A DNA stretch of 64,000 nucleotides from Petroclostridium sp. X23 (GTDB lineage: Bacteria; Bacillota; Clostridia; SK-Y3), in NCBI RefSeq assembly GCF_030013905.1, contig NZ_CP124862.1:5273051-5337050 (forward strand), written 5' to 3'. Below the pieces are notes generated by a model. That model was not told the DNA's origin and did not search any database. It worked only from the letters and a program-made list of their open reading frames with translations. This document shows positions 1 through 9,089 of the stretch, piece by piece. Every line of letters starts with the position of its first letter. Position 1 is the first letter of the stretch. Made by a program: the position numbers and the translations under genes.

Positions 1-417
1 ACGCTAGCTAGTGATGAAATCATATTAGTTACGACTCCTGAGCCCACCTCTATCATGGATGCGTACGCATTAATAAAAACTGTATCAAATAAGGATAAGG
101 AAAAAGATATTCAGCTTATCGTAAATCGTGCTGAAAGCGAGAAAGAGGCAATGATGACGATGAAGAAACTATCTTTTGCGTCAGAGAATTTTTTAGGAAT
201 GAAACTCCAGCATCTAGGGTATTTATTATATGATATTAATGTAGTAAAGGCAATAAAGCAGCAGGAGCCTTTTATGATAAGCTATCCAAAATCAAATGCA
301 TCTAAACAGATATATGAAATTGCATGTAAGCTAATGCAAACCGATAGCAGCAAATTAAGAAAATCTACAGGAATAAAAGCATTTTTTCGCAGATTAGTCA
401 ATTTGGATAATGCATAA
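1..417 (+). CDS. flhG: Flagellar MinD-like ATPase FlhG, C-terminal part
   Basis: The reading frame is open from the first base of the window, so this is the last 138 residues of a gene that begins upstream. The segment ILVTTPEPTSIMDAY followed by an LIVNRA strand is typical of the C-terminal half of MinD/ParA-type P-loop ATPases. The Walker A motif would lie outside the window. FlhG (YlxH) works with FlhF to set the number and position of flagella. Its place directly before ycgR and cheB matches the usual clostridial flagellar operon and favours FlhG over the septum-site protein MinD. The stop codon is 19 bp before ycgR. Confidence 0.85.
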   Translation, partial: TLASDEIILVTTPEPTSIMDAYALIKTVSNKDKEKDIQLIVNRAESEKEAMMTMKKLSFASENFLGMKLQHLGYLLYDINVVKAIKQQEPFMISYPKSNASKQIYEIACKLMQTDSSKLRKSTGIKAFFRRLVNLDNA

Positions 418-436
418 CTAGAATAGGGATGATATA

Positions 437-1108
437 ATGAATGTAAATGAGATGATACCAGGAGCAAAACTTGATATAACTGTTATGAGTCACAGTGGCG
501 TTGAACAAAAGCCTGTTTATGTAAGCCAATTGGAAGAAGTGTTAAAAGATGGGAGTATTGTGATTGATGCGCCCATACACGAAGGAAAACTCATACCTAT
601 ATCAACCGGAAGTATGATAAAGGTTTGTTTTCTACATCCAAAAGGTTTTTTTTCCTTCAAGGGTGAGATTGCTCTAAGGACAAAACGGGATAACATTTTA
701 GTACTTAAAGTAAAAATTATAGGGAATATTCATAAAATTCAAAGAAGAGAATATTTCAGATTTGAATGTTTGATGTCAGTTAGATTCAGAGTGGTGAAGT
801 CTGAGGGAAAAGACAATAGTGATGATAGCTGGAATGAAGCCCTCATCAGGGACATTAGCGGTGGTGGGATGGGGTTGCTGACCAATAAGCCCTATCACAT
901 TAACGATTTTATTGAAATTGAGTTCAATTTAGATGGTATTTCAATGAAATCAAAGAGTAAGATCGTCAGATGTCTTCTCTATGATCAAGATAGCTCGAAG
1001 TATGATGTTGGTATTTCTTTTCAAGGAATGAATACAAAAGATAGAGACAATATAATTAAGTTTATCTTTGAAAGGCAACGCAAATTAAGGCAAAAAGGAC
1101 TGGTATAA
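437..1108 (+). CDS. ycgR: PilZ-domain flagellar brake protein, YcgR/YpfA type
   Basis: A 223-residue protein with an N-terminal YcgR-like beta domain (about 1-100) and a C-terminal PilZ domain. The c-di-GMP binding signature is complete: Arg104-x3-Arg108 in RREYFRFE and Asp139-x-Ser-x2-Gly in DISGGGMG. Proteins of this type bind c-di-GMP and slow the flagellar motor. The gene lies between flhG and cheB, which supports a motility role over cellulose control. It starts at ATG 437 and ends one base before the cheB start. The assignment as a c-di-GMP effector is firm; the motor target is inferred from family and neighbours. Confidence 0.88.
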   Translation: MNVNEMIPGAKLDITVMSHSGVEQKPVYVSQLEEVLKDGSIVIDAPIHEGKLIPISTGSMIKVCFLHPKGFFSFKGEIALRTKRDNILVLKVKIIGNIHKIQRREYFRFECLMSVRFRVVKSEGKDNSDDSWNEALIRDISGGGMGLLTNKPYHINDFIEIEFNLDGISMKSKSKIVRCLLYDQDSSKYDVGISFQGMNTKDRDNIIKFIFERQRKLRQKGLV

Positions 1109-1109
1109 T

Positions 1110-2159
1110 ATGTCTATTAGAGTTTTAGTAGTTGACGATTCGGCATTTATAAGGAAAATAGTTACCGATATACTATCGGAAGATCCTTATATAAATGTGC
1201 TGGATATTGCGAGAAACGGTAGAGAAGCGTTGGATAAGATAAAGTTACTTTCACCGGATGTTGTGACGCTTGATGTTGAAATGCCTGTGATGGATGGGCT
1301 GGAATGTCTTAAAGAAATTATGAATGTAAAACCGGTACCGGTCATCATGGTCAGCAGTTTAACCACAGAAGGAGCAAATGCAACAATTAAAGCACTGGAA
1401 TTGGGAGCAATAGATTTCATTGCAAAGCCTCGTAATATATTTGACGTAGGAAATGAAAAAGTAAAAAAGGAAATTATTGAAAAGATTAAGATTGCTAAAA
1501 ATTCAATCGTCAGACCGAGTTCTTCTTTTGTACATTATACCCGCAGTGAGAAGAAAAAGGTAATAAACAGTCAAAAATTGAAGCATATTGTCGCAATCGG
1601 TACGTCAACAGGTGGCCCGAGAGCATTACAGCAAGTGATACCACCTATTCCCGGTAATATTCCTGCTGCTTTTGTGGTTGTACAGCATATGCCCCAGGGA
1701 TTTACAAAATCACTTGCAGCACGTTTAGACAGTATGAGCGAGCTAAATGTAAAAGAAGCGGAAGATGGAGATATTATTACATCAGGATATGCATATATTG
1801 CGCCTGGTAGCTATCATATGGTTTTTCAAAAGGAAAGCAATACAGGGCAAATCGTTATTCGTCTGAACAAAAATGCTCCGGAAGGAGGACATAGGCCATC
1901 GGTAAATGTAATGATGTCATCTTTAGCGGATACCGGTCAGAATAATATTATTGGGGTAATTATGACAGGTATGGGTGCTGACGGATGTGAAGGTTTGAAA
2001 AGACTAAAAACAGATAACGGGGCTCACATTATAGCACAAGATGAAAAATCTTGCGTGGTTTATGGTATGCCGAAAGCTGCTGTACAAGCAGGGATTGTAG
2101 ATAAGGTTATAGCACTAAATGACATTAGTAATGAGATTATAAGAAAAGTGGGGGTGTAG
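1110..2159 (+). CDS. cheB: Chemotaxis protein-glutamate methylesterase/deamidase CheB
   Basis: A 349-residue CheB removes methyl groups from receptor glutamates during adaptation. The N-terminal receiver domain has the acidic pair in VVDDSA and phosphoacceptor Asp55 in TLDVEMP. A linker at about 125-155 leads to the esterase domain. The catalytic triad is visible as Ser166 (GTSTGG), His193 (VVQHMP) and Asp291 (GMGADG), matching the spacing in enterobacterial CheB. The start is one base after the ycgR stop, and cheA follows after 4 bp, so translation is probably coupled. Length is normal and nothing is missing. Confidence 0.96.
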   Translation: MSIRVLVVDDSAFIRKIVTDILSEDPYINVLDIARNGREALDKIKLLSPDVVTLDVEMPVMDGLECLKEIMNVKPVPVIMVSSLTTEGANATIKALELGAIDFIAKPRNIFDVGNEKVKKEIIEKIKIAKNSIVRPSSSFVHYTRSEKKKVINSQKLKHIVAIGTSTGGPRALQQVIPPIPGNIPAAFVVVQHMPQGFTKSLAARLDSMSELNVKEAEDGDIITSGYAYIAPGSYHMVFQKESNTGQIVIRLNKNAPEGGHRPSVNVMMSSLADTGQNNIIGVIMTGMGADGCEGLKRLKTDNGAHIIAQDEKSCVVYGMPKAAVQAGIVDKVIALNDISNEIIRKVGV

Positions 2160-2163
2160 AAAT

Positions 2164-4206
2164 ATGGATATGAGCCAGTACTTGGAACTTTTTATTGAGG
2201 AATCAAAAGAGCACTTACAAAACCTTAATGAGAACTTGTTAGAGTTGGAAAAGATTCCGGAAGATATGACAATACTAAATGAAATTTTTAGAGTTGCACA
2301 TACCTTGAAAGGAATGGCAGCTACAATGGGCTTTTCAAAGATGGCTACGCTAACACATGACATGGAAAATGTTCTTCAAGAAATACGAAACGGAAAAATA
2401 AAGGTGAACTCTAAAATTGTTGACCTATTGTTCCAATGTTTAGATGCGCTTGAGGATTATGTAGACAAAATTATAAACACCGGTAATGAAGGCAGCAATA
2501 CATACAGCGATATTATTAAGACCCTGAATACTGTTTTTGAGTCTAGAGGATCGATATCTACAGAAACTGCTTTATCTGAGAAAAAAGAGGATAAGCGAAT
2601 TGACAAAATGGAAGGGCTCGAACTGGATGAATATGCTCAAAATATTATAAACAAAGCAGTGAATATGAATATGAACGCTTTTAGCATAACGATTAAGCTA
2701 AATAAGAGCTGCGTATTAAAATCAGCACGGGCATTCATTATTTTTAAGACCCTTGAAAGTAAATGTGAAATCATAAAATCCGAACCAAAAGTAGAAGATA
2801 TTGAGGATGAAAAATTTGATTTTGAATTTACCGTTGTATTAGTCACTAAAGAATCGTTAAGCACATTGGAAAAAGAATTAAAAGGTATAGCAGAGGTCGA
2901 TGACGTAATAATAAAGCCATTGTCATTTAAAGAGTTAGCGTTACAGCCGGATGATCAAAAGTTAGCTGATAAGCCGGTGAAAATGATAAAACAGCAAGAA
3001 GAGGCGACGGATGATGGAGATGAAAAAGCGCAAAATCAGACTGCAAAGCCTAGAACAGGAAAAACAGTCAGAGTAGATATTGACAGGTTAGATAACCTGA
3101 TGAATCTTGTAAGTGAGTTAATTATTATTAAAACACGTCTTGAAGGTATCGAGGTCACAGATATAAATCAAAACTATGGCGAAGCAGTTGAGTATATGGA
3201 AAGGATTACCACCAGTTTGCATGATGCTGTGATGAAAGTGAGAATGGTACCTGTTGAGATGGTATTTAACCGCTTCCCGAGAATGATCCGTGATTTGGCA
3301 AAAGAACTTGGTAAACAGATCACACTGAATATGTACGGATCGGAAACTGAGGTAGACAGAACTGTAATCGATGAAATTGGTGACCCTTTAATCCATTTAT
3401 TGAGAAATTCCGCTGACCATGGTATTGAGATGCCTCAAAAAAGGCTGGCAAAAGGCAAACCTCAACATGGTACGATAAACTTGAAGGCTTATCATGACGG
3501 AAACAATGTTATCATCGAAGTTCAAGATGATGGGGCCGGTATTGATACTGAAAAGGTAAAAACCAAGGCTATTGAAAGAGGTCTTGTAGACAAAGAGATG
3601 GCGCGTTCGTTATCACAAAAAGAATTAGTAGAATTTCTTTTTAGGCCAAGCTTTAGTACAGCGGATAAAGTTACTGACGTTTCAGGAAGAGGCGTTGGTC
3701 TGGATGTTGTTAAAACGAAGATTGAAGCGCTGAGTGGTGTAATTGAGGTAGAAACCGAGCGTGAAAAGGGAAGTAAATTTATTATTCGTTTGCCATTGAC
3801 ATTGGCTATTATTCAGGCATTAATGGTAATATTGGCTGATGAAAAATATGCTATTCCATTGAGTTCTATCAGAGAAATTGTTAATATAAAGGCTGAAGAC
3901 ATCAAATTGGTTCAGAAGCAAGAAGTGATTCTACTTAGAAATAGTGTGATTCCTCTTATTCGGTTAAATAAAATACTAGATATTCCGATGGATAATAAAG
4001 CAGAATCAGAACAAATTACTGTAGTTATTGTGCGAAAAGGGGACAAGTTATCCGGATTTGCAGTAGATCGTTTGATAGGACAGCAGGAAATCGTAATAAA
4101 ATCTCTAGGAAAGCATTTGTCAGGAATCAGAAATATTGCTGGGGCTACTATCCTGGGTGATGGACAGGTTGCATTAATTCTGGATGTAAATGCGTTAGCA
4201 CTATAA
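2164..4206 (+). CDS. cheA: Chemotaxis histidine kinase CheA
   Basis: A 680-residue CheA with the standard domain order. The P1 phosphotransfer domain has His46 in RVAHTLKG. It is followed by a P2-like region (about 160-265), an acidic linker, and the P3 dimerisation helices beginning VDIDRLDNLMNLVSE. The P4 ATPase has the N box (LRNSADHG), G1 (DDGAGI) and G2 (GRGVGLDVV), and a CheW-like P5 domain follows. It autophosphorylates in receptor arrays and passes phosphate to CheY and CheB. No cheY is visible here; in clostridia it often lies elsewhere in the flagellar cluster. It sits in one operon with cheB upstream and cheW 13 bp downstream. Confidence 0.97.
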   Translation: MDMSQYLELFIEESKEHLQNLNENLLELEKIPEDMTILNEIFRVAHTLKGMAATMGFSKMATLTHDMENVLQEIRNGKIKVNSKIVDLLFQCLDALEDYVDKIINTGNEGSNTYSDIIKTLNTVFESRGSISTETALSEKKEDKRIDKMEGLELDEYAQNIINKAVNMNMNAFSITIKLNKSCVLKSARAFIIFKTLESKCEIIKSEPKVEDIEDEKFDFEFTVVLVTKESLSTLEKELKGIAEVDDVIIKPLSFKELALQPDDQKLADKPVKMIKQQEEATDDGDEKAQNQTAKPRTGKTVRVDIDRLDNLMNLVSELIIIKTRLEGIEVTDINQNYGEAVEYMERITTSLHDAVMKVRMVPVEMVFNRFPRMIRDLAKELGKQITLNMYGSETEVDRTVIDEIGDPLIHLLRNSADHGIEMPQKRLAKGKPQHGTINLKAYHDGNNVIIEVQDDGAGIDTEKVKTKAIERGLVDKEMARSLSQKELVEFLFRPSFSTADKVTDVSGRGVGLDVVKTKIEALSGVIEVETEREKGSKFIIRLPLTLAIIQALMVILADEKYAIPLSSIREIVNIKAEDIKLVQKQEVILLRNSVIPLIRLNKILDIPMDNKAESEQITVVIVRKGDKLSGFAVDRLIGQQEIVIKSLGKHLSGIRNIAGATILGDGQVALILDVNALAL

Positions 4207-4219
4207 AGGGGGAAGAACA

Positions 4220-4702
4220 ATGGACATGCAAAATATGGGTAGTAATGTAGAAAGTGTAGAATCAGCAGATACATCTCAATATGTAGTATTTACACTAGGG
4301 GAAGAGGAATACGCATTGGATATTCATCGTGTTGTAGAGATTGTGACACCAACTGCGATTACACGTGTTCCAAAAGCACCTAATTATATCAAAGGAGTGA
4401 TTAATCTTAGAGGAGAAATCATTCCGGTCATGGGATTACGGGAGAGGTTTAATCTTCCGCTCATTGAACAGACAGAAGATACACGTATTATCATATTCAA
4501 AGTAGATGAAGCCTCTATTGGGGGCATTGTTGACTCGGTTGCTGAGGTAATATCCTTATCTAAGGAAGCAATTGAAGGGCTATCAAATTTCAGTAACGAC
4601 CTTTCAATGGACTTCATTTATGGCGTTGGAAAAATAGAGCAGAGAATTATAACCCTATTGAATATTGATAAATTGGTCAGCAGTGCAAAGAATGAGGGAT
4701 AA
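4220..4702 (+). CDS. cheW: Chemotaxis adaptor protein CheW
   Basis: A 160-residue adaptor that links CheA to chemoreceptors. After a short variable N-terminus it is a single CheW domain: YVVFTLGEEEYAL opens the first beta barrel, and APNYIKGVINLRGEIIPV is the highly conserved core. It contains no kinase or receiver domain, so it is CheW and not CheV. The ribosome binding site AAAGGGGGAAG lies just upstream of ATG 4220. CheC follows after 49 bp, so the gene remains within the chemotaxis operon. Confidence 0.95.
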   Translation: MDMQNMGSNVESVESADTSQYVVFTLGEEEYALDIHRVVEIVTPTAITRVPKAPNYIKGVINLRGEIIPVMGLRERFNLPLIEQTEDTRIIIFKVDEASIGGIVDSVAEVISLSKEAIEGLSNFSNDLSMDFIYGVGKIEQRIITLLNIDKLVSSAKNEG

Positions 4703-4751
4703 AAATAATATTAAGAAAACATACAGTAAACAGGTATGAGGTGGTGAATTT

Positions 4752-5372
4752 ATGTCGTTGTCTATAGATGAATTGAATAATATGCATTTGGATGTTCTTA
4801 GGGAAATAGGAAATATTGGAGCTGGTAATGCAGCTACTGCTTTGGCTAAGCTTTTGAATAAGAAGGTAGACATGGCTGTTCCGAAGGCTCAAATACTTGA
4901 ATTTAAGAAAGTAACCGACCTATTAGGCGGAGCCGATAGCATTGTAGTAGGGATCTTATTAAGTGTCACCGGTGATTTAACCGGATATATCATGTTTATA
5001 CTTGAACAAAAGTATGCTCATTCATTAGTTAATATGCTGATGGGGAAAGATTTGGACCATATTGAAGAATTTGGTGAGATGGATATTTCGGCATTAAAAG
5101 AAATCGGAAATATTTTATCAGGTGCATATTTATCTTCTCTTTCGTCATTGACTAATCTAACTATATTGCCATCAATACCGGATCTAACGATAGATATGGC
5201 TGGCGCTATTCTTAGCGTTCCCGCTATAGAATTCGGAAAGGTCGGGGATACTGTACTTTTTATTGAGACAGAATTTGTTGAGGACAATAGCACTGTGGTT
5301 GGAAATTTCTTTTTAATACCGGATATGGATTCTTATGATATATTATTAAAGGCATTAGGGGTAGTAGATTGA
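4752..5372 (+). CDS. cheC: CheY-P phosphatase CheC
   Basis: A 206-residue CheC. Both phosphatase half-sites are intact: Asp-x3-Glu-x2-Asn in LDVLREIGN near the N-terminus, and Ser-x3-Glu-x2-Asn in SALKEIGN near residue 118. CheC dephosphorylates CheY-P and binds CheD in the Bacillus-type adaptation system. The intact double motif argues against the single-site FliY or CheX relatives. Its stop overlaps the cheD start as TGATG, implying translational coupling of these two interacting proteins. Confidence 0.93.
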   Translation: MSLSIDELNNMHLDVLREIGNIGAGNAATALAKLLNKKVDMAVPKAQILEFKKVTDLLGGADSIVVGILLSVTGDLTGYIMFILEQKYAHSLVNMLMGKDLDHIEEFGEMDISALKEIGNILSGAYLSSLSSLTNLTILPSIPDLTIDMAGAILSVPAIEFGKVGDTVLFIETEFVEDNSTVVGNFFLIPDMDSYDILLKALGVVD

Positions 5373-5857
5373 TGGATAATTTGATCAAGGTAGGAATGGC
5401 TGATCTAAATACGACGAAATGCCCCGGAGTTTTGACTACTTTGGGATTAGGATCATGCGTAGGGATTGCATTGTATGATCGGGTCACTAAGGTTGGTGGG
5501 CTGGCTCATATTATGCTTCCTAATAGTACTCAAGTAAAGAATAATTCAAATAGAGCTAAATTCGCGGATACAGCTATTTATGATTTGCTTGACATGATGA
5601 TAAACCTTGGGGCTAAAAAGAATAATATAACAGCGAAACTTGCAGGCGGAGCACAAATGTTCTCGTTCTCTCAAGCAAATGATATTATGAAGATAGGTCA
5701 AAGAAACGCTGCTGCCAGTAAAGAGATATTAAATAAATTAACAATACCTATCATAGCGGAAGATACAGGTGGAAACTATGGGAGAACCATAGAATTGGAT
5801 ACGGTAACAGGACTTCTTATGGTTAAAACCATCGGCTATGGTATAAAGCAGTTATAG
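5372..5857 (+). CDS. cheD: Chemoreceptor glutamine deamidase CheD
   Basis: A 161-residue CheD, starting at the ATG that overlaps the cheC stop. A TTG one codon upstream is a possible alternative start. The family's Cys lies in LGLGSCVGIAL and the His in GGLAHIMLP, the cysteine-hydrolase arrangement of CheD. It deamidates receptor glutamines and in Bacillus-type systems is controlled by CheC and CheY-P. It is encoded directly after its partner cheC and 13 bp before a small membrane protein. Confidence 0.95.
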   Translation: MDNLIKVGMADLNTTKCPGVLTTLGLGSCVGIALYDRVTKVGGLAHIMLPNSTQVKNNSNRAKFADTAIYDLLDMMINLGAKKNNITAKLAGGAQMFSFSQANDIMKIGQRNAAASKEILNKLTIPIIAEDTGGNYGRTIELDTVTGLLMVKTIGYGIKQL

Positions 5858-5870
5858 AAGGGAGAGGGAT

Positions 5871-6227
5871 ATGACAATTATACGGTACATTCCCGGCATA
5901 CTATCACTTACATCTGCTTTATTGATAATATTAGCAAGTATGCAGCAGTCAATCAGATTTAATGTTCTATGTTTAAGGGTTTCGATATTTATGATTTCAT
6001 TCTATGTTCTCGGAATAATTGCAGAAAAAATCCTTTCAGACATATTTCTTTACGAAAAGAGTAAAAAAGAAAAAGAAGTACAGATACAGAACGAATTGCG
6101 GCAATCACATGCTGCAGAGGAAAAAGAAGATGAGACTTTTACACCTCTTAAGGTTAATAAGATAGATGGTCAGGATGCTAAAATATTAGCAAAGGCTATA
6201 AAAACAGCCAGCTATCAAGATGAATGA
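5871..6227 (+). CDS. Small membrane protein of the chemotaxis operon, function unknown
   Basis: A 118-residue protein I do not recognise by name. Residues 5-25 and about 32-55 are hydrophobic and look like two membrane helices. The remainder is a charged cytoplasmic tail rich in Lys and Glu. The start ATG 5871 has a good ribosome binding site (GAAGGGAGAGGG). It lies between cheD and fliA, where small uncharacterised proteins occur in other clostridial flagellar operons, so a motility-linked role is plausible but unproven. No catalytic motif is visible. Confidence 0.6.
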   Translation: MTIIRYIPGILSLTSALLIILASMQQSIRFNVLCLRVSIFMISFYVLGIIAEKILSDIFLYEKSKKEKEVQIQNELRQSHAAEEKEDETFTPLKVNKIDGQDAKILAKAIKTASYQDE

Positions 6228-6288
6228 TAAAATATAATTTATATATAATAGTATATAAATAATACAAAGAATTTGGGAGAGGTTTGTG

Positions 6289-7062
6289 ATGTCTGGTATT
6301 GACTTGAAGCAAATGGATATATGGAAAAAGTATCACGACACCAGAGATGGTACGATTAGAGAAAAGTTAATATTAGAATATTCTCCGTTGGTAAAATATG
6401 TAGCCGGACGGTTAAGTATTTACTTTGGTAATAATGTTGATTATGAAGATTTATTAAGCTACGGTGTATTCGGACTCATTGATGCAATAGACAAATTTGA
6501 TGTATCAAAAGGCGTAAAATTCGAGACTTACGCATCTTTACGAATAAGAGGCGCAATTATTGATAATGTTAGAAAATTAGATTGGGTCCCAAGGACATTA
6601 CGACAAAAGAATAAAGAATTTGAGAAAGTAATGGTACAACTGGAAAATGAGCTGGGTCGTTCACCCGACGACCAGGAAATAGCTGATAGGTTAGGAATAG
6701 ATCTTGATGAGTTTCATAAAACGATGAGCGACCTTAATATTAGTCATCTTATATCATTAGATGAATACATGGAGCAGAATTATGAAATGAGTGTTGAAGT
6801 AGCAAATACCAGCCAGTATGGAAATCCTGACAATTATACGCAATTTAATGAAATAAAGGCTATACTGGCCGATACAATAGATAAATTACCGGAAAAAGAA
6901 AAAATAGTGATTACATTGTATTATTTTGAAGAACTTACATTAAAAGAGATCAGTGCAATCATGAAGGTATCTGAGTCAAGAATCTCACAACTGCATTCAA
7001 AAGCGGTAGGGAGACTGAGTGTAAAGCTAAACAAGCATAGGTCCATATTATATGAAGAATAG
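6289..7062 (+). CDS. fliA: Flagellar/motility RNA polymerase sigma factor, FliA (SigD) type
   Basis: A 257-residue sigma-70 family protein of FliA type. Region 2 includes VDYEDLLSYGVFGLIDAIDKFD and the core-binding helices. Region 3 includes GRSPDDQEIADRLGI. Region 4, near residues 200-250, has a helix-turn-helix ending LKEISAIMKVSESRISQLHSKA. The ATG at 6289 is chosen over GTG 6286 for its distance to GGGAGAGG. The motif WVPRTLRQK after region 2 is typical of FliA/SigD/WhiG. It directs late flagellar and chemotaxis genes. Its location at the end of the che operon matches Bacillus sigD and argues against a sporulation sigma factor. Confidence 0.93.
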   Translation: MSGIDLKQMDIWKKYHDTRDGTIREKLILEYSPLVKYVAGRLSIYFGNNVDYEDLLSYGVFGLIDAIDKFDVSKGVKFETYASLRIRGAIIDNVRKLDWVPRTLRQKNKEFEKVMVQLENELGRSPDDQEIADRLGIDLDEFHKTMSDLNISHLISLDEYMEQNYEMSVEVANTSQYGNPDNYTQFNEIKAILADTIDKLPEKEKIVITLYYFEELTLKEISAIMKVSESRISQLHSKAVGRLSVKLNKHRSILYEE

Positions 7063-7071
7063 GGGGATATC

Positions 7072-8688
7072 ATGAGTGGAGGAACTGACGCAGTAGAAAA
7101 AAGAGGGTATCGGTTAAACTATCGCGAAGAGGGCGTCTTTCTAGTGGTATATCCTTTCGAAGAATGTGGAAAAATTGTCGGTGTGGCCGAGCTATTCGAT
7201 CTTGTTAAAAGAAAAAATATAGATAATTATGACAGTGAAAAGATTATAGAAGCTGTAGAGAAAGATATAGGAAAAGAAGTAAAGATCGCGCCACCACAAG
7301 AAGAATATAAAATTGATGCCCATATAAAAATTATTATTTCTCATCATAAAATGAGAGCGTCTATTATTATCGAGCCACCGGACGGTGGAGAAATGTTATC
7401 TTCAGAGCAAATAATTAATGCTTTGGAAAACGAAAATATTGTATTTGGAATTGATCATGAAACTGTTGATACGATAAGCAGATATCCTGTATATGGTCAA
7501 GAAATAGAGGTTGCGCATGGATCAGACCCGGTTAATGGCGAAAACGCGAAAATGCAGTATCACTTTAAGCTTTCTAAGAATACTGTTCCAAAGATTTTGG
7601 ATGATGGAAAGGTTGACTTCCGACAATTGGATTTGATAGATAATGTTCACGCCGGGGACGTGTTGATCACAGTCATACCCCCAACAGCAGGAACTCCCGG
7701 TAAAAATGTGTATGGTGAAGAGATACCTCCTATATCCGGTAAACCTGTGATACTTCCAAAAGGAAAGAATGTTAAGATTACTGAAAATGGACTTAAGTTA
7801 ATAGCTGCGATTGATGGGCAGGTAATCGTAGCAGATAGAAAAGTCAATGTATATTCTTTGTATGAAGTGAATGGGAATGTAGACAACTCTACCGGAAATA
7901 TTAATTTTATTGGTAACGTGGTTGTAAAGGGAAATGTATTAACCGGGTTTTCTATTGAAGCCGGGGGTACGGTAGAGGTGCGTGGAGTTGTAGAAGGTGC
8001 TGTGATCAAGGCTGCAGGTGATATCATCTTACATAGAGGAATGCAGGGACTAGGTAAAGGTGTTTTGATAACTGATGGTAATATCATTGCGAAATACATT
8101 GAACACAGTAGTTTGACTGCAAAAGGTGATATAAAAAGTGAAGCGATTATGCATAGTACCGTACAATGTGGCGGTTCTTTAGAGTTAGCTGGGAAAAAAG
8201 GACTTATTGTTGGAGGAGCAACCAGGGTTGGTAAAGAAGTCATTGCTAAGGTTATAGGTTCGCCGATGGCGACTGTTACAGAAATTGAGGTAGGATTAGA
8301 TCCTTCTTTGCGTGAAAGGCATAAGGAATTAAAAGAAGAAATAGCAAGCATGGAGCTTGAAATAAAAAAAGCAGGTCAAGCTATTGACTTATTAAAGAAA
8401 CTGGAATCAATGAATAAACTGGATGAATCTAAAAAGATAATTTTAGATAAGTCGATAAAAACCAAATTATTTTTGGATAATAATATTTCTGTTTTAAAAG
8501 ATGAATATTTAAAAATAATCGAGAGAATTGAAGAAGAAGGCAATGGTAAGATAAAAGTACAAAATACTGTTTACCCGGGTACAAAAGTGTCGATTGGTTC
8601 AAGTGTGATGTTTATAAAAGAAAATATGCAATATATTGTATTTTACCGTGATGGAGCGGATATCAGAGTCGGTCAATATGTAAAATAA
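7072..8688 (+). CDS. FapA family (DUF342) polymer-forming protein
   Basis: A 538-residue protein of the FapA/DUF342 family. The N-terminal 180 residues are a mixed alpha/beta region. The middle (about 260-400) is a series of short repeating strands such as VVVKGNVLTGFSIEAGGTVEV, which suggests a right-handed beta-helix as in bactofilin-like proteins. The C-terminal part (about 405-485) is a Lys/Glu-rich coiled coil. Members are common in clostridial flagellar/chemotaxis clusters, and their biochemical role is poorly defined. It starts 9 bp after fliA, so it is in the same operon. No signal peptide is seen, implying a cytoplasmic scaffold. Confidence 0.8.
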   Translation: MSGGTDAVEKRGYRLNYREEGVFLVVYPFEECGKIVGVAELFDLVKRKNIDNYDSEKIIEAVEKDIGKEVKIAPPQEEYKIDAHIKIIISHHKMRASIIIEPPDGGEMLSSEQIINALENENIVFGIDHETVDTISRYPVYGQEIEVAHGSDPVNGENAKMQYHFKLSKNTVPKILDDGKVDFRQLDLIDNVHAGDVLITVIPPTAGTPGKNVYGEEIPPISGKPVILPKGKNVKITENGLKLIAAIDGQVIVADRKVNVYSLYEVNGNVDNSTGNINFIGNVVVKGNVLTGFSIEAGGTVEVRGVVEGAVIKAAGDIILHRGMQGLGKGVLITDGNIIAKYIEHSSLTAKGDIKSEAIMHSTVQCGGSLELAGKKGLIVGGATRVGKEVIAKVIGSPMATVTEIEVGLDPSLRERHKELKEEIASMELEIKKAGQAIDLLKKLESMNKLDESKKIILDKSIKTKLFLDNNISVLKDEYLKIIERIEEEGNGKIKVQNTVYPGTKVSIGSSVMFIKENMQYIVFYRDGADIRVGQYVK

Positions 8689-8745
8689 ACGATAGTTAAA
8701 GAAAATTGACCGGGTGTATATTTTCTGTTGAGGGGGGCGAGAAGA

Positions 8746-9075
8746 ATGACCATTAAGCCTATTGACTTTCAGATGACCATACCAAAAACACCTGAAATAT
8801 CCAAAATCCAGAATGAAGACAATCAAAGAAGCAATCTTCAACATCATCAAGCTTCACTAGGAATGCAGCAGCAAGCCGAACATGATTTAAAGAAAGTAAA
8901 TTCAACCGACAAAGCTTTTGAGGGAAAAATACGAGAAAAGCAAAAAGAGCAGCGCAGTGGAAGAAATAAGAAACAGTCTAGTAACAATGAAAAAAATGCA
9001 CATGCTGATGAAAAGAATAAAAAAGGCGAATGTACTGATTCGGATAAGGGAACCAGAATAGATATTCAGATATAG
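8746..9075 (+). CDS. Small hydrophilic protein, function unknown
   Basis: A 109-residue protein I do not recognise. ATG 8746 follows a strong GAGGGGGG ribosome binding site; an upstream in-frame start at 8728 would lie inside that site. The sequence is very polar: residues 1-40 are rich in Gln, Asn and Pro, and residues 60-100 are dominated by Lys, Glu, Asn and Asp. It is probably disordered, and has no membrane segment or signal peptide. Its position between fapA and the DUF6115-like gene suggests a conserved companion of the flagellar operon, but the sequence gives no function. Confidence 0.55.
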   Translation: MTIKPIDFQMTIPKTPEISKIQNEDNQRSNLQHHQASLGMQQQAEHDLKKVNSTDKAFEGKIREKQKEQRSGRNKKQSSNNEKNAHADEKNKKGECTDSDKGTRIDIQI

Positions 9076-9089
9076 TTAGGGGCGACATA

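Noticed and set aside
7647..8351. A 234-codon open frame on the minus strand inside fapA
   Set aside because: It has no ribosome binding site and the composition of a frame opposite a real gene; fapA on the plus strand has clear family features.
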